From: Flammeovirga kamogawensis
GTDB taxonomy: Bacteria; Bacteroidota; Bacteroidia; Cytophagales; Flammeovirgaceae
Length of the DNA: 64,000 nt
NCBI RefSeq assembly: GCF_018736065.1
Contig: NZ_CP076128.1
Location: 2,356,001 to 2,420,000 of the forward strand
Direction of reading: 5' to 3'
Below are positions 62,841 through 64,000 of the stretch, in pieces; the first letter of the stretch is position 1, and every line of letters starts with the position of its first letter. The position numbers and the translations under genes were made by a program. A model generated the notes under the pieces. The model searched no databases. It was not told the origin of the DNA and saw nothing but the letters and a program-made list of their open reading frames with translations.

Positions 62841-64000
62841 TTATTTTAATGGAACGTCGTTCGCTTTACCAGCATCAACACCTAAGCGTTGTAAGTAAGC
62901 AATTAAGGCTACAATTTCTTTACGAGGTGCAGTATCTGCTCCATCGTTAATTAGACTTTCAGTAATCTCTTTTCCTTGTTTATCAAGGTCAGAAACTGCT
63001 TTATCTTCATATCCTTCTTCGTATGGTACACCCAAGTTTCTCATTAATGAGATTTGAGCTGGTACATCATCCACAGAAATATCATCTTCTAATAACCATG
63101 GGTACGAAGGCATGATAGAACCTGGAGACATTGAACCTGGATCAAGCATATGATTATAATGCCATGAATCTGGGTATTTACCACCAACTCTAGCTAAATC
63201 TGGACCTGTACGTTTAGAACCCCATTGGAATGGATGGTCGTAAACAAACTCACCTGATTTAGAATAAGGACCGTATCTTTCTGTTTCAGAACGGAAAGGA
63301 CGAATCATTTGAGAGTGACATAAATAACATCCTTCACGGATATAAATATCACGTCCTTTTAATTCTAATGGTGTATATGGTTTTACCGTTGAGATAGTTG
63401 GTGTATTTTCTTTTACAAAATATGTAGGTAAGAATTCAACTAAACCACCGATAGAAATTGCAATTGTAGATAAGATCGTCATTTGGATAGGGCGAGCCTC
63501 AATCCATTCATGCCATCTTTTTACTTTATGAGTACCTTGTAATGGAGGTGCACTTGCTTCTTCATCTCTTAACAAGTTACCAGAAATAGCTGTCATATAA
63601 TAGTTATATGCTGCTATTAAAGCACCTACTAAGTAGAGTAAACCACCAAATGCTCTTAATGCGTACATTGGAACAATTTGCGTTACTGTTTCTAAAAAGT
63701 TAGGGTATTTTAAGAATCCTTCAGGAGTAAATTCTTTCCACATTAATGATTGTACTAAACCAGCCCAATACATTGGAACAACATAGAATACAATACCTAA
63801 AGTACCTAACCAGAAGTGAACATTTGCAAGCTTTAATGAGTGTAATTTTGTACGGTAAATTTTTGGAAATAACCAATACAATACACCAAACGTTAAGAAA
63901 CCATTCCATCCTAAAGCACCTACGTGAACGTGAGCAATTGTCCAGTCAGTATAATGCGTTATTGCATTTACGTTTTTGAAAGATAACATAGGACCTTCAA
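62841..64000 (-). CDS. ccoNO: Fused CcoN-CcoO cbb3 oxidase subunit, partial
   Basis: Runs off the right end: the frame continues as …EGP before the ATG at 63989, which is not the start. The first part holds the end of the catalytic subunit (HYTDWTIAHVHVGALG with heme-ligand His), and further helices. A linker (about residue 160) leads into the CcoO part with REGCYLCHSQMIRPF (c heme), then RTGPDLARVGGKYPD and MPSYPWL. High-affinity terminal oxidase for low oxygen. Confidence 0.93.
   Translation of the reverse strand, partial: EGPMLSFKNVNAITHYTDWTIAHVHVGALGWNGFLTFGVLYWLFPKIYRTKLHSLKLANVHFWLGTLGIVFYVVPMYWAGLVQSLMWKEFTPEGFLKYPNFLETVTQIVPMYALRAFGGLLYLVGALIAAYNYYMTAISGNLLRDEEASAPPLQGTHKVKRWHEWIEARPIQMTILSTIAISIGGLVEFLPTYFVKENTPTISTVKPYTPLELKGRDIYIREGCYLCHSQMIRPFRSETERYGPYSKSGEFVYDHPFQWGSKRTGPDLARVGGKYPDSWHYNHMLDPGSMSPGSIMPSYPWLLEDDISVDDVPAQISLMRNLGVPYEEGYEDKAVSDLDKQGKEITESLINDGADTAPRKEIVALIAYLQRLGVDAGKANDVPLK

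Overview
This is a low-GC chromosomal window with clear Bacteroidota character. Evidence: a type IX secretion C-terminal sorting domain, TonB receptors with an N-terminal carboxypeptidase-regulatory-like domain, LytTR two-component signalling, many short lipoproteins, TAnnTTTG-type -7 promoter elements, and a cbb3 oxidase operon with fused ccoNO. The mixture (sulfatase, GH2, SGNH esterase, secreted M4 protease, DcaP-like porins) suggests a marine, polymer-degrading Cytophagales member, possibly Flammeovirga-like; that placement is inference, not a match.

Layout. 1-473: end of a sulfatase. 532-3504: LytS/LytR-type pair with an overlapping lipoprotein built of three similar beta modules. 4.8-12.5 kb: a heme/iron block (ChaN-like protein, then HmuY-like lipoprotein, HmuR-like receptor, an FMN/4Fe-4S membrane electron carrier and a lipid-anchored CbiK-like chelatase) with a divergent AraC-type regulator. 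12.7-19.3 kb: LpxR-like protein, beta-propeller lipoprotein, GH2, 1-Cys peroxiredoxin. 19.4-22.5 kb: AraC regulator facing two nearly identical tandem class II aldolase genes, each with a 21-bp-period direct-repeat operator; a 46-residue Cys/Lys-rich protein lies between them. 22.6-28.9 kb: CPBP protease, AI-2E-type transporter, stand-alone glutamate-synthase-like flavoprotein, SGNH hydrolase, DUF885 lipoprotein.

29.9-34.5 kb is the most unusual part. It is a minus-strand array beginning with a papain/C39-like enzyme gene (frameshifted), followed by four paralogous exported proteins that alternate with three start-less copies of the enzyme's C-terminal domain. Units are about 0.94 kb and are joined by a conserved 41-bp spacer. 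It lies downstream of a tRNA-Arg 3' end. I read it as an effector/immunity array with displaced ('orphan') effector tips and immunity genes protecting the periplasm.

35-50.2 kb: tandem SH3-porin paralogues, small kinase-like ATPase, pepT, fabG, beta-helix lipoprotein plus TonB receptor, cyclophilin, tsaB, priA. 50.2-57.7 kb: exported TPR-CHAT protein, MFS transporter, large secreted M4 protease. 58.3-64 kb: cbb3 oxidase operon (ccoNO, ccoQ-like, small membrane protein, ccoP, ccoG, ccoH, SafE-like protein, CWC protein), running off the right end.
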